64,000 bases of DNA, taken from positions 126,001 to 190,000 of the forward strand of contig JBBHKE010002422.1 in NCBI GenBank assembly GCA_037447655.1, written 5' to 3'. The notes beneath the pieces are model-generated. The model had not been told where the DNA came from and did no database searches. It was given only the letters and a program-made list of their open reading frames with translations. Of this stretch, positions 1 to 15,325 are shown one piece after another (position 1 is the stretch's first letter; each line of letters begins with the position of its first letter). A program made the position numbers and the translations under genes. This stretch comes from Zygnema cylindricum (Eukaryota; Streptophyta; Zygnematophyceae; Zygnematales; Zygnemataceae).

Positions 1-53
1 TCGCGATCCCGTTACGTCCCATAAACAAAAAGGTCCCGGTCAACCTCCGCCAC

Positions 54-953
54 GTGTCCCTGCACGACCCTTCCCTCTCCCGAGTCCCAATACACGCTTT
101 CGCCTATTTACCTTACGAACCTCCCCCATTTCTCCAAACTTTTCCCCTAATTCCCCTCCCTCTCCCCTCAAGTTTCCCTCTCCTCCCCTCTCTCCACGTG
201 TCCTCCATGGCGGCCTCCCCTGCCACGCCCTCCAGCCGCCGGAAGTCTTCCAAGTCTTCCTCCCCCCGGTACTCCACCGCGTCCGTCACTCCCGCCGTGA
301 TTCCCGGCGCCAATTCCGGCAGCAATCCCGGCAGCGACCTTCCCTCCCCCCCCGTCCCTTGCGTCGCCCACCTCCTCCTCCCCTACTGCGTCCTCCCTCC
401 TCGCACTCTCTCCCCCGCCCCCTCCCTCGCCCTCGCCGACCAGGAGAAGGTCCGCTCACACGTGCGAGATTGGCAGGACTCCCTCTCCCCCTCCCCCTCC
501 TCCTCATCGCACGTGCGAAGTAACCACACCACCGGCACGTCACGCACGTGCGCATCCCGCCACGTGGCGGACGATGACGTCAGCGATGACGGTGAGAGCT
601 TCTGCTTGAATTCCGCCGGGTCTTCCGGACACGGGGGAGTGCTGGCGTGGCTGTTCGCACGACCGTCCGTACACACCGTACACGCGGAGTCCGTACAGTC
701 CGTACAGTCCGTTCAAGGGGAGGGGGAGGAGGGGAAGTGGCAGCCGGCGCTGGAGGCGGTGCCGGAGGGAGACGGGAGGATAAGTCCGGAGGGGGGGGAA
801 GGAGGGAGGGGGAAGGGGAAGGGGAAGGGGAAGGGGAGGGAAGGGAGGGAAAGGAGGGAGGGAAGGGAGTGCGAAGGGGGTTGTATTTCGGTTTGCAGGG
901 AGGATAAGAGGGGGGGCACACGTGTTACGAAGAGGGAGAGGAGGGGACAGTAG
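54..953 (+). CDS. Hypothetical low-complexity protein, possible gene
   Basis: An uninterrupted 299-codon frame begins at the ATG at 54; a second in-frame ATG at 207 (protein continuing MAASPATPSSRRKSS) is an equally good start. The first two thirds are rich in Ser and Pro, the last third in Gly, Glu, Lys and Arg, and no domain, signal peptide or membrane segment is recognisable. The plus strand is strongly pyrimidine-rich to about 450 and purine-rich after about 715, so the open frame may simply reflect composition. Seven CACGTG hexamers lie inside or next to it. The region is much more GC-rich than the DNA that follows, which fits a 5' gene region. It could be a first exon, a complete small gene or chance. 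I do not recognise it. Confidence 0.35.
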   Translation: MSLHDPSLSRVPIHAFAYLPYEPPPFLQTFPLIPLPLPSSFPLLPSLHVSSMAASPATPSSRRKSSKSSSPRYSTASVTPAVIPGANSGSNPGSDLPSPPVPCVAHLLLPYCVLPPRTLSPAPSLALADQEKVRSHVRDWQDSLSPSPSSSSHVRSNHTTGTSRTCASRHVADDDVSDDGESFCLNSAGSSGHGGVLAWLFARPSVHTVHAESVQSVQSVQGEGEEGKWQPALEAVPEGDGRISPEGGEGGRGKGKGKGKGREGRERREGRECEGGCISVCREDKRGGTRVTKRERRGQ

Positions 954-2649
954 AACGAGAGGGAGAGGGAGAGAGGAAAAGGATTTTCAGGAGGAGGAAG
1001 GGGTAGGCGTAAAGGCTTTTTGTCTCTTTAGTGTGTAATAATAATACCGAAAATTTATTAAGTGCGGAGGAGAGAATGAAGTATAATTTATTTTAAAGTT
1101 TTTAGGTTTCAGGTGGAATTGGGAAGACTGGGAGAGAATCCAAAAAATTTTCCTTCCTTTTTTTTTTTGGGTTCTTTTTCTCTCTCCCTCTCTCCACTTT
1201 TGTGAAGTAATAAGTTCCCACTGTCTTTTTTCTTCTTTTTTTTGCCTAGAATAATTATAGTTTCAGTTGCAGTTTCAGTTTCAGTTTTAGTTGTTTGAAA
1301 AAGAAAAGAAAAGGAAAATGTAATATATTTGCTCTCAAAAGCGAAGAAATTTTCGTGCGTTTTTATCTTTCCTTTGTATTATTATTGTCATTGTTGTGTA
1401 TTATTGTTGTTTTCTTGAAGTCGTTTTGGAGGTAAATTTGAAAACATGGATTTCTTTGGCTTAGGAGGTCAGAAGGAAAGAAAAAACAAATCTGAGGAGC
1501 AAATGGCAGAGAGGGGGAGGGAGAGGGAGAGAGGGAAAGAGGGACAGAGAGGGAGGGAGAGGGAGAGAGGGAAAACTCAGATGGAAAGGGTTTACTATTA
1601 CTGGTTACACTCTATTTATGACGCTTTCAGTTCGCAAATTAACAGACGCATTGAAAAAAAATGTGGGGGCAATGTTGTCTTATTAATGGCATCTTCCCAT
1701 CTCACCCTTATTGGTGTGGATTTAGACTAGAAATGAACTTGACATCCGTTCTAACACCCTGGGGATTTTTGGATAGCCATGAAATTTAGTGCGATTACAA
1801 ATTAGTGTGGATTATTATTTACTTTTGTTATTCTAAACTGGATATAGGACAGATAAACATTTTGAGGGGTTAGTGCAAAATAAAATTAGGGAAGTAAATA
1901 AGTTGTGGTTATCAATTCCAATTTTTACAGCATATTGAATGTAAAAGTTTAAGAAAACAGATAAAAACTAAAAAACTAACTTGCATGTAATAAAAAGTTC
2001 ACGAATGTCAGAATTGTTTGACAAAACTAAAACAAATGAAGTTATTATTTGGATAAAGTTGAATACACAACCGATTCACATAAATTACTTTGCCTTTTGA
2101 TAAGCAGCTATCTTTCTAAATTAACATGTTCTATTATGTATAAATTTGAAGACCATAACTAAGTTTTGCTACCCGTGTAATAATGATATGCAATTTTGTT
2201 ACATAGAATGTACACTTTTTCATCAATAACATATAACGACCGTGGTTTGTTAAAACTGCAGAATTTTAATTTTGGTGCCAAAGAAACAACAACTGTCTTG
2301 AGTTACGACAAAGTTATGGGCCTCCCTCCAATGGAATAAAATTTCGGTATTTCCCCATTGAAACGGGAAGCACTTTGATTTGTGCAAAAGATGAGCACTT
2401 TTCGTCCCAGACAAAATTTGGGCCAACACAATCTTGTTATTTGCTACCATTATTACATACAACACCAAAATGAAGGGCTCTCAATTCACAGATGAAATAC
2501 CCTTAGTGGACGCATTTAATTGCAAGCACTAGAAATCAAGAATAAAACTACTACCCTCGAAGCTCTCACTCTCGCTCACATGACTAACATTTAAGAGGGA
2601 GAAATCCCTTTGGACTCTGGATTTTCGATGTTAATCAAGTGGTTTTTGC
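954..2649. other. Intergenic, no gene seen
   Basis: Purine-rich to about 1000, then AT-rich DNA. A small hexamer-like repeat (GTTTCA units) lies at about 1260-1292. The short frame at 1446-1730 is dominated by an Arg/Glu/Gly low-complexity run and I do not support it as a gene. Confidence 0.5.
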
Positions 2650-3109
2650 AATTTTGACGAGGTGCTTCAGTCACTACCCTTTTTAATCCGATTGCAATTC
2701 CAATCCCACCCTTACTTTTGTATATCCTCTCTCCTCCTTCAATGATCGCCTAACAAACATCCTCCACGATTTTCTGGGTCGCGGGCCTTCGATTGCGATG
2801 TTGGCCTTGCGGCTGGCGTGTGGCATCTACATCACGTGTGGCACCTTCTGCTCACCTAAGGAGTTCGTGTTGGATTGGCTCAATGCTCTTCTTTAGTTTC
2901 TTCGCTAGCGGTACCCTATTCTTTTCTTATCATTCCTCGAGTCTTAGACAGTATCTTTTCTTTCTACCTTACCTGTTCCTTTCAGAGGGTTCCTATTTAG
3001 AAGATCCCTGTTCTATTCCCCTCAAGTTTCCTTCACCCTCATTATACTCTCCCATTACGACTAAGGCACCCCTCATGCTAAGCTTCTCGAGGTTCTGTGG
3101 GAAGTAACT

Positions 3110-3168
3110 CACCACGTACTCACCACGTGCATGCACGTACTCACCACGTGCATGCAGTCATGCAGGGG
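3110..3168. repeat. Short tandem repeat with CACGTG cores
   Basis: ACTCACCACGT(GCATGC) units are repeated about three times, giving adjacent CACGTG and GCATGC palindromes. Confidence 0.7.
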
Positions 3169-3858
3169 ACCTCGTTCCATAACATAACTACACATGAGAC
3201 ATGTTTTTTTCGCTCTTTGTTGCACACTACCTCAGTTCCCTTACACCCTTATGTTTTGGCTTTGCCTCTTTCATCCGCCTTGACTCAACGCTCTTGTTTG
3301 CTCATGTGTACAAAATTGAGCCCGGTGTTCATCGCGTATGACGTAGTTGATTCAAACACATGACCTTGACAGTGTTGCAAAACAAATCTTATGAGAGGTG
3401 TTAAGCCCGTGGCGGTATGTTCTTCAATTCCCCACGAACGGCGTGATGACAAATTCACTCAGGCCGTGAGAAGCCTTGCATGCGTTTATCCTTACTTACT
3501 TCCATCTTTTTTCCCATCCCTCGCAGATCGTGTCCACGATTTTTTCGTGAGTGGCACTATTCCCTTCCTTGATCACCAAGATGTACCCGGTTTATTGATT
3601 TTCCATTGTGGTTTTGTTTTTCCCTACCCATATCCTCAGTTAACACCCTTGGCCCTCTTTATAGACCAGTTCCCAAATCCCCCCCCTCTTAGACTATAAA
3701 TATGCAAAAACAGATTTCTGGAGTGGGGTTGCCCTTTCAACTTAGCTTACTATTTGTCTACAATTCCTTTCCCCTGGTAAGGTTTGTTTTGCTCTTCACT
3801 TTTGATGCCTCTCACTCTTACTCTCTCTTTTCTCCATACAACGCATTATCTTTACCTG

Positions 3859-4078
<220 letters not shown>

Positions 4079-5719
4079 GACTATGCATCCATTTTTTTCC
4101 TCTCTCGGTGCCTTTGTTGTTATTTCCTACCCCTCACGAGCTCGTTCAATATGTCCCACATGTACTTGTACATTTCTTTCGCTTTCTCTTGCCATATCTT
4201 CAGTCTCCTTAAACGAGATGGCTTTTCCAAGGTTTGTCAAAGCTCCTCTACACGTGGCTTTGACACTCCCCACTTGATCAAGGTGGTCGAAATATCTCTT
4301 ATTGATTTCAAAAGGTGAATTATGTAACAAAGCGTGTTTGGAAGGTGTGCCCTCTCTTTAATTTTTTATGCCATCATAATAGTTTTTCGAGAAAGAAATA
4401 TTGGTTGATGAATCTCCGCCAAGGTGGTGATAAAGGTGGGGCCTGGCCCGATTGCAATCGTCCAAAAGGGGGTAGAATGGCCTACTCTATAGCGAGGATC
4501 TCCCGACCCGTTTTCTCTTTTGTGCTTCCGGTGGGATTACTTCCGTTCCATCCTCATTGGCTTGTTAATCTTCCTCTAATGGAGCATTGTCTTGAGAATC
4601 CTTTTCTTAAATGGTTGTCTCATTTAGAGATGTCGTTTTTCATCCTGTGAATTTTTAGGTGTCTTTTATTAAGCCTCTTTGAGCTCCTTCGGTACCGCAT
4701 ACAAGATCAACTCCTCCTCCGTGTGCCTACAAGCCCACAACAGGTTAGGATACTCGAGGTTGTTTAACACCATAGGAAGATGTCCCTCGAATACGGCCTC
4801 TTCATCCATGATCAAATCGCTTGGGAGCATACTTAGCATGCTCGGCCTATCTCCCCTTAGCCATAGTACCCTCGTCGCCTGAGGATTGTTTTCCTCTCTT
4901 AACCTCCAAAATGGTTTTTTTTATTACGAGTGGGGTATGAACCAACATGCTTCCAATCCAACCCTAAACGTCTACTACTAATAGTCAATGCCTTCGGTTC
5001 AGGAAAGTCGGGTGTTCCATCCTTATTATGCAAGATGTTGTACCTTTTTAATTCCCTTCTACTTAATCCATCATCTTCTTTTTCTGACCTTTCCCCTTAG
5101 GTTTCACTTTTGTCTCGAATCTGATTCCTCTTGGGCTTCCCCTCTCTCAATATTCTTTTTTTCCCTATTCGGTTAGCCCTAGTGTAGGTGTCCCTTTTCC
5201 ACCGGAGCCCTTTTTACTCCCAATTGTCTTAGGAGCTCTATTTTCCCTACTTTTTGAATGCCTTTGGAGACGTGTGTTTTCCCTCCACCAAATTAGCCCA
5301 TTCCTTTTCATCGAGCCGCTTCTCTATCAGCCCATCCGTGTCCTCAAATTCAGCGAAATCGTCTCCTATCCGTGTCCTTAAAGTCAGCAAAATCGTCTCC
5401 TGATCCTCAAAAGTTTGACCAATGTCGCCAAAATTGTCGCTTTCTCGCTTCAAAACACTCCTCAATTCCCCCATAGACCGTACCATCTTTGTAACCCAAT
5501 CCTTTATGTTCAATGTCATGATCGAAGTATGTTGGTATCCTTATTTAAAGTTCTCCCGAACTCGCTTGCTTTCAAGCCACGTTGTCTTGAAAGGAGAGTC
5601 TTTTTATGTTCCTCGATATTCAGTTGGTTATACCATTGATGGTTTGAGAGGGCGTTTTTTTCGTCAAAATTCGGTATAGTCTCTTCTTTAGTGTTACAAG
5701 CATTTGTCATCATTTCAAC

Positions 5720-6180
5720 TTTGAGAAATTATGATGTGGTTAGGGGGCATTCATGTGTGTCACCTTTTTCCGCTCTCACGTTTTCAAATATCGACTATGC
5801 GAACACAGACTAAAGCGGCTACACTATACTAATGTGTATATAAATTAGTGTAATGAGTGTTTATCAAAGTAAATGTTTTGTTAGTTGAGGTCATTGAAAC
5901 CAATATAACATAAATAAATAAATAATGATAGGATCACTAACAATAAGAGTAAGCAGCAATACACAAATTTTAACAGTGGAAGCTCAACACAAAAATTTCA
6001 CTCGCCAAAATGACACACGACTACCGAGCACTCACAAAGCACTAAACTAAAGGACGGAGACGAACTTAACACGTTCACGCTCTTTCACGAAACAAAATGT
6101 GCGCTGGACCGAAACGAAAGTACCACGGACTACGCACTAAATATCGAATGAATACAAAGACCGACGTACGAAACGAAACT
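5720..6180. other. Intergenic, nothing recognised
   Basis: AT-rich unique-looking sequence between the decayed ORF and the first MITE. No gene, RNA or repeat could be supported. Confidence 0.5.
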
Positions 6181-6188
6181 TAATAAAC

Positions 6189-6672
6189 CATAGTTGTTCA
6201 CACCGTTTAGTGCAAACGATTCAATCGCGACGAATCATACGTAACGAACGCACTGAACGTTTTGGAAAAATCGTAAAAATCGTTAATGAATTTCCGTCCG
6301 TACTATTCCGTACATGTAAACATAAATGAATTTTACATATACCGCAGTTTGTACATTTTTGGTACAGTTCCCGTCTCTTTTCACCATAGTTCCTACATTT
6401 TCGGTAAAATTTCGTACGTTTCCCGTAAAATTTCAGTTCAGTTTACCGGACAGAAAGTACTACAAAGTGCAACTTATCTTTTCGTCAAAATCCGTAATTT
6501 TTTCGTACAAAACCGTACATTCACTGTACAATACCGCACATTTCCCGTAAATTGTCCGTTCAGTTTACCGGACAGAAAGTACATCGCGATTTTCTGCGAT
6601 TTTTTCAACAGTCACGAATTATACGTAGCAATCGGAAAAAGGGAAAAAAATCGCAAGATTTGAACAACAGCG
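6189..6672. mobile_element. hAT-like MITE, family 1 copy 1
   Basis: A 484-bp non-autonomous element flanked by the 8-bp direct repeat TAATAAAC (6181-6188 and 6673-6680). The left end reads CATAGTTGTTCA; the right end is a slightly decayed reverse complement ending TTGAACAACAGCG. It is homologous at both ends to the element at 11444-12155. The interior is rich in CCGTAC/GTAC and has no transposase. An 8-bp target duplication is typical of the hAT superfamily, but the terminal sequence is not a textbook hAT end, so the assignment is inferred from duplication length. Confidence 0.85.
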
Positions 6673-6680
6673 TAATAAAC

Positions 6681-8644
6681 ATTAATAAAGTGATGAGACT
6701 TCGGCCGATCTGCCGATTCGTAAATTGTACGCAACAAATAACACTATTTCCTTCTCACATTATTAATTTCTTTACACAGCGATTACACGGCGCACTAGCT
6801 AATATTCATCATTTTTACTGATTATACTGTGGCGTTCGTACGTGCGGCTTTTTTTTTTTAAATTGCCGTAGAATAGTGACTATGGTTCGGTCGTTCCCAC
6901 TTTGGTAGAGGTCATTGCTGAGGAGATTTCTTCATATACACATCGCCATGTGGATTCGTGGTGTCAAAAGTAGATAGCCCAATTACTATATACCACTTGG
7001 AATTATTTTCTTCCTGTATTTAATTTTCCGAGGTTTTTCATTTTCTTGCTAAGAAACTCAAATTGACGCCAATTTTCGGTGATCAATTGTATTTGTCAAT
7101 GCCGATCCGAAATCAATTTGCAAAGAGCATTATGCGTTGCCTGCTTTGACTTTTATACGCTACCCATAATGTGGATTATTGCTATCGTGTGATTATTAAA
7201 ATTTTGACTATTAATTGTTAACTTTGAAAGTCTTCATTCCAGTGAGTTCATGGTAGACAAGAAGCGATAATCCAGAGGACGTGACAATCAGTTATGGAGG
7301 CTGGAATACAATGATGATAATCTACATTTTTTTTAGCAAGAGACTTTTCGAGCAAGGCTACTGATAAACAGCATTCCTTGTCTTTCCCTTTTTCTTTCTT
7401 TTTAAGGGGACGGGAGGAAGACAAATAATAGCACATACATATTCCAAAATGGCCGACTTAAGGCCTTCCTTGCACCTATTTAACTCCAATACCAAAGTTG
7501 ACCGATCTTCAGCATTAGCACTCCACAGTTCTCGAGTTTGTGACATTTTAAATGGTCATAAAGTATAGTTGCATCAGATTCTCCACTGCCACCATATCAA
7601 ATTGCCGAAACTGGTTCATTTCATGGTGGAAGCCCTTTCGTTAGATCAGCTGACTACTCTTCATGTAAATGTTTGCTCTGTTAGCTTTCTTCGTAGCATG
7701 TACATCGAGTAAAACACCGACTGTCCATCTTTCCCAAGTATCACTTATTCATTTTAACTACAGTATTTCAAAGTTTTTATACAGAATTTTGATTTTGAAT
7801 GTTCTTCATAGAGCGTTCTGATACGAAATATGTGAGTTCCTCTATGACCTAATAATTGGTCTTGCATCTGTAGAGAGAGCAAGAATTTACACTTAAGACG
7901 ACTTCAAAATGCATGCAAAAGAATCAAGACTGTTCATTCAATAAGAGGAGAAATAATTGAAATCAACATACATTTCTGTGTTTGAAGCAAATGAATGAAT
8001 GGACTATTTCTGCCGACTAATGGACAGAGGGTGACAATACCATTTAATGCCTTTTATTATTATAGTATCAGTTATCTTTGCTGTGCTGCTAGCATTGAAT
8101 GTAGAAGAGAAATTATCGGACTTGTGACACCTGTATGTCCGATTGCTGCTTGTTAGGACAAAAAAAAAAAAACAAGAAAAAAATAGGCCACATGACAACA
8201 GCACAATCCCCCATATATGCAGCAGTATCAAGCACATTTCATGAATGAAATTACATCGATATGATTCCAGAGTAGTATGCAAGTACCTTCAGAACCAAAA
8301 AAATAGAAACCCAAGCATCAACTGTAAATGTGTAAAGAGGTCATAGGGCAAACGCAACAGCAAGAAAACAACAAACAGCCAAGAAACAGTGGACCAACCA
8401 GAACCAATTCAAGGACAAAAAAGGGCTCTGGACACCAACCAGAACCCAAAACACATCCAACAGCAAACGCTTTTCTCTAATGAACACAATAATGGCTTTT
8501 ATCTTTGCTCTCTTCATTCCAATAGAAGGAAATCTACATTTGTGCACAAACCGGATCACGTCTAAATCAAACCCATCACTGACATCTCCAGCCGCTTGGA
8601 AGATGACCTCTTCTGTATGGTCGCGTCAAGTCATTCTATGAAAC
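6681..8644. other. Intergenic, 3' of RPL8, nothing recognised
   Basis: AT-rich sequence holding the presumed 3' UTR and downstream region of RPL8. No further gene, RNA or repeat could be supported. Confidence 0.5.
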
Positions 8645-11107
<2,463 letters not shown>

Positions 11108-11376
11108 GGCTGCCTCACAGACAGAAGAGAGATAGGAGAAGGGGAGACAGGCGGCTGCCAATGTATGGCGCTGCTGTGAAAGAGGAGGAGAGAGGGGGGA
11201 GTACGGGGGAAATGGAGCTGCGAATGGTGTGAGAATCGACGGTCACGATCCCCGAACGAGCGAAATACAATATAGCAATCGCATGTGCGACTACAGGAGC
11301 GATCTGCCGTGCACTCGATAATGATTTTGAGATCGACGAACGAGAGATGCTCGTACAAAAGGAATAAACTTCAGAT

Positions 11377-12671
11377 CATAGTTCAAAAGTAGGTGCAAGT
11401 ACACCCATACAATATGCCTATTGTACGTAAAAATACAATGTACCATAGTTGTTCACGGCGATTAGTGCGAACGTACCGTACGTGACGAATTATACGTAAC
11501 AAACGCATTGAACCTTTTGATCAAATCGCAAAAAATCGTTAATGAATTTCCTTCCGTACTATTCCGTACATAAAAAAACAAAACTATTACATATAACGCA
11601 GTTTGCAAGTTTTTCCCGTTTAATGAGCGGTAAAAAAATAAACTGTTTAAACTTTTATCACATTTTATTTGGTAACGGAACGACTTTATCAAATGGTAGT
11701 CCTGTCGTTCACCTTAGGATTTTATTCGCTGATATCGTATCCGGGTTCGGATGCTACGAAGATAGCATTCTTAGCAATTTTGTCTCTGTTCCATGGCGTC
11801 TTCTTTCAAAAAAAATTGAAGAAGACGCCGTACAAATTTCAAACTGAACGCGCGAAATGATTGTGACGTCTCTTTTCGAAAATGTCCGTACATTTTCAAT
11901 TATATAACGTACAACTTCTGTGGTATTTCTGTTCAGTTCACTGAACAGAAAGTACCAATAAGTGCGACGCATATTTCCTGTTTTATTCCGTACATATCCG
12001 TAAAAAAATGTACAGTTACAGTAATTAGTTTACAGGTTTCCGTAAAATTTCAGTTTCAGTTTACAGTACACGTTTTTTTACGATTTTTTCAAAAGTCACG
12101 AATTATACGTTTCAATCGCAAAAAAGGAAAAAATCGCGCGATTTGAACAACTATGCAATGTACCCTTAAGACCCATATTGTATTGGCCGCAAAATGAAAT
12201 AAAATAGTAACAGGGTTGAGTTGCACATGGATCGATAGAGAATTAAACGTCATGTCTAAATTTGAAAAAAAAATCGGACAAAAAAGTTTTTTTCTGTGAG
12301 TTTTGAGCGACTTTTTAATTAAACCGTCAGATTCGAACGATCTGACGGTCGTTGATCAAAGTAGCGATCTAAGAAGATCACATGAAAAGCCCATAACACA
12401 ACTTACGATATGACTTACGTCCGCGTTTTTTTTTTTTTTACAGGTTGTTTTTCCCGCGGAATGTCATCTTACGCCGTGTCAGTTCGCTAAAACATTCCGT
12501 TCGGCAGCGTGCGCTGTACTATCATCATACGTCATATTCGTACGCTCGTACAGGGGTGTGCACAACGCACACACATACAGTATGCCTACGCTACGCAAGT
12601 TTTGTGCCAAGTTTTGTGCGCCTAGCCGCCTACCAAAGGCCTACCATAAAAACGCCTACTTTTGAACTATG
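11377..12671. mobile_element. hAT-like MITE, family 2 copy A (contains a nested MITE)
   Basis: The left terminus is CATAGTTCAAAAGTAGG and the right terminus is its exact reverse complement. The 8-bp target duplication CTTCAGAT lies at 11369-11376 and 12672-12679. Without the nested insertion (11444-12155 plus duplication) the element is about 575 bp. The interior contains a conserved block with GATCTGACGGTCG and AGTAGCGATCTAAG, shared with copies at 20721, 21275, 28617 and 34952. No coding sequence is present. Confidence 0.93.
11444..12155. mobile_element. hAT-like MITE, family 1 copy 2, nested
   Basis: Ends are CATAGTTGTTCA and the exact complement TGAACAACTATG. The 8-bp duplication CAATGTAC lies at 11436-11443 and 12156-12163. 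It is inserted in family 2 copy A. It carries an internal inverted repeat (GGCGTCTTCTT at 11793 versus AAGAAGACGCC at about 11819) absent from copy 1, and is GTAC-rich. Confidence 0.95.
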
Positions 12672-12679
12672 CTTCAGAT

Positions 12680-14000
12680 AGGTTTGTAAAATGACGGTCA
12701 GGAAAGTGCCTTTGACTCAAAAGTAAAGAGTATATCGCATGATAACGGTCCGAATGGAGATGACTGTGACTTTTAAATGTAGTTATAAAGTGTGAATATC
12801 CTATGTATCGGTGGCCTCTTACCGATAGTCGTCAAGTACATTTTTCTGACTTACCGAAATATCAATCTATGGATCATTTCAAGATGCTTCACCGATATGT
12901 ATGTCCGATATACCGATGAACAAATATCGCGAATTCTGACCACAACGGTACAGTAATTTACAGTTTTATTGCTATTTATTGTTATGGGCTCCACTGCCGA
13001 TCGCTGTTATTGTTAAACATTCTTACGGACTGTTCTTGTTAACTGGAATCACTTAATACATTGGAAGCATAAATGTTTCATTCGTACTATGCGCACGGAA
13101 AAGTATTTTGAAAAAGAACGCATATGCGCATTATTCAAAATTTCACATTTTTTAAAATGCGTAGACCGACTTCGACTTGTTAAATAATAAAAATACGAAA
13201 AATTAAAAAAATAAATCAGAATAAAATACATTACGACATCTTAAACGATTAAAGTATATCCGTACATACCGCGGAAATGAAGTACACCGCGAAACATAAT
13301 TAGAGTAGAGAAAAAAAAACAAAAATAATAATTAGAGTTATGAACTCTAATTTAGTAATTTGTGTGATCAAACTTTTTCAAAAAGGAATTTTACTCTAAT
13401 TTGGGCGTAAATTTGGGCGTTGAATATATCTAGTGTAAATTAAGTACAAGTATAGAATCTGACAAAACTTACAGTTTCACGTCATTATGACGTTTGCATT
13501 ACGTTGTTTGTTAAAACAAAGTTACATGAAAATTGCCTGTACTAAATCATTATTTTTACTTTTTTACTTAATAAAATACAATTTTGAACCGTTAGACACC
13601 GACCGTACGCCACACTATTTAAAACGGAACTGTATTGGAAATATTAAATTATTAATAACGCTCATTCAAAAAATACCTTAAATAACGTAAAGTACTCTAT
13701 TTATAGTGATAAAGTCAAAATTTGGGGTGACGAAATTAGCATACAAAACTCTAATTACGATTCGCGGTGAAACGTATATTTTTTTATAAGAATTTCGTAC
13801 ATACCACCGTCCGTAAAATTTACACCCGTACTTTTCATACGTTCGTACAAATACATTCCGTACAATGTGTCCGTACACGAAAACTAAACGAAATTTACGA
13901 AAAGTTCAAAAAACCCTAAAACTAACGCATCGTAAATGAAACATCTATGATTGGAAGTCGCAAATAGTGTGAATAAATTAATAGCGTAGAGAAACAAATA
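12680..14000. other. Intergenic, AT-rich, GTAC-rich; no gene
   Basis: Contains a 10-bp perfect inverted repeat (AATTAGAGTT with a 3-nt loop, near 13330-13352) and a cluster of CCGTAC/CGTAC words around 13795-13875. Nothing coding was recognised. Confidence 0.5.
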
Positions 14001-14216
14001 ATGTTGTTAATGTTATTTTGGATTTAATGACCTAAAACCAACAAAAACCACTAGAACCACAATGTGAAGTGGTAGGGGATTAGAAGGAAACTGAGTGATC
14101 ACACTACCAACGGCCGCTGGTTAGATGTGGGGCGTGCTCAGGTCCTAAGGACAAAGGCAGGGTGGGCAGTGTAGCCACCGTTGAAACTCACTCCAATTAC
14201 CTAAAGCCAAACAAAC

Positions 14217-14768
14217 TTGCCTTCTCCTATCAATGATTCATGTGTAGAGGGAGGGCTTAAAGCCATGAAGGCATTGGAATTAGAGGATCAGTTGGGGTAT
14301 AATCAGGAAACTAGATCACTTAGGGGTAATTTGAATGAAATATCAGAAAGGGATAAGAGGGAATTTGTGGATAAGGGTCTAAATGCTGGTCTGAATGTTG
14401 GTCTGGTGAATAGGCAAAATATTTCCAGGGGAAATCAGAAGGGTGAACAGAGTGTTAATGCAGGAAACAAATTTGACAATAGAGGGGGATACATTAAGAG
14501 TCATAAACCAAGCATTAATGCTTAGAAGCTTAACCTTACCATCCCCACATGCACTATTTGTCATAAAAAGGGACATAAAGCATTTGAGTGTGCACAATCC
14601 AAAAAGATTAACTGTTATAACTGTGGAGAGGAGGGACATTTTAGTAGAGAGCGCACAAAACCCAAAAAGAAAGTCACTTGTTTCAAATGCGGAGGTCTAG
14701 ATGATTACGCTAAAGACTGTACAGATAAACGTTTTCTAAAAATAGTCGATGTAGATGAAGGTCTATAA
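14217..14768 (+). pseudogene. Gypsy gag C-terminal part with three zinc-knuckle units
   Basis: One frame, broken by a TAG at 14523-14525, contains three CCHC-type nucleocapsid knuckles in a row. The first, CTICHKKGHKAFEC (from about 14551), is complete. The second, CYNCGEEGHFSRER, has lost its last Cys to Arg. The third, CFKCGGLDDYAKDC, has Asp where the His should be. Zinc knuckles bind genomic RNA during particle assembly. Three tandem units is more than the one or two usual in plant gypsy gag. The upstream capsid part is not recognisable; the frame starts at 14217 simply because it is the first ATG of the open stretch. A stop ends the frame at 14766-14768. Confidence 0.75.
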
Positions 14769-14896
14769 GAGGATATTGCATTATACCTAGCTGAGCAGGA
14801 AGCCCAAGAGGTGGGAAACGGAAAGGTCTAACTGAAAGTCCTCAGTTGAGTTAATCGGATCCAAAAGTTAAAGAGTTAACTCTGGAGGGCAAATTA

Positions 14897-15325
14897 ATGA
14901 ATGGAAAAGTTAAGATAGCTAAATTTATTATGATTGTCATTACACTGTATAGTTTAAAGAATCCTTCGAATGAAATTCTCAACAACAGACCTATGTTAGG
15001 ACAGTTAACTAATGATGACACCAAACACAGTTTGATTAGATTCGAGTCATTAGTGGAAGGAAAACCGTTGAAAGTAATGGTTGATTCAGGTGCCACACAT
15101 AATTTTATTTCACATAGATTTGTAGAGGAAAATAAAATTCCTACTGTCATAAGGGAAAAGCCTTTACATGTTCAAGTGGCAAATGGTAGTAAGTCCATAT
15201 TAGACTTACAAACTGACACGATAGAAGTTGATATCCAGGGTCATAAAATGAAAGTTGTGTGTGAAATAATAAATTTGGGAAGTGAAGAACAAATTATGGG
15301 GAAAGCCTTGGTTAACAGAACATAA
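14897..15325 (+). pseudogene. Gypsy aspartic protease
   Basis: Contains the retropepsin active-site signature VMVDSGATHNFIS (about 15078-15116) followed by the expected beta-strand-rich region (LHVQVANGSKS, IEVDIQGHKMKVV). The protease would cleave the Gag-Pol polyprotein. The frame ends within the protease-RT linker and the following frame (from 15282) takes over with an overlap, consistent with a single frameshift in an originally continuous pol gene. Confidence 0.85.

Noticed and set aside
1446-1730. 94-codon frame
   Set aside because: Arg/Glu low complexity with no other support.
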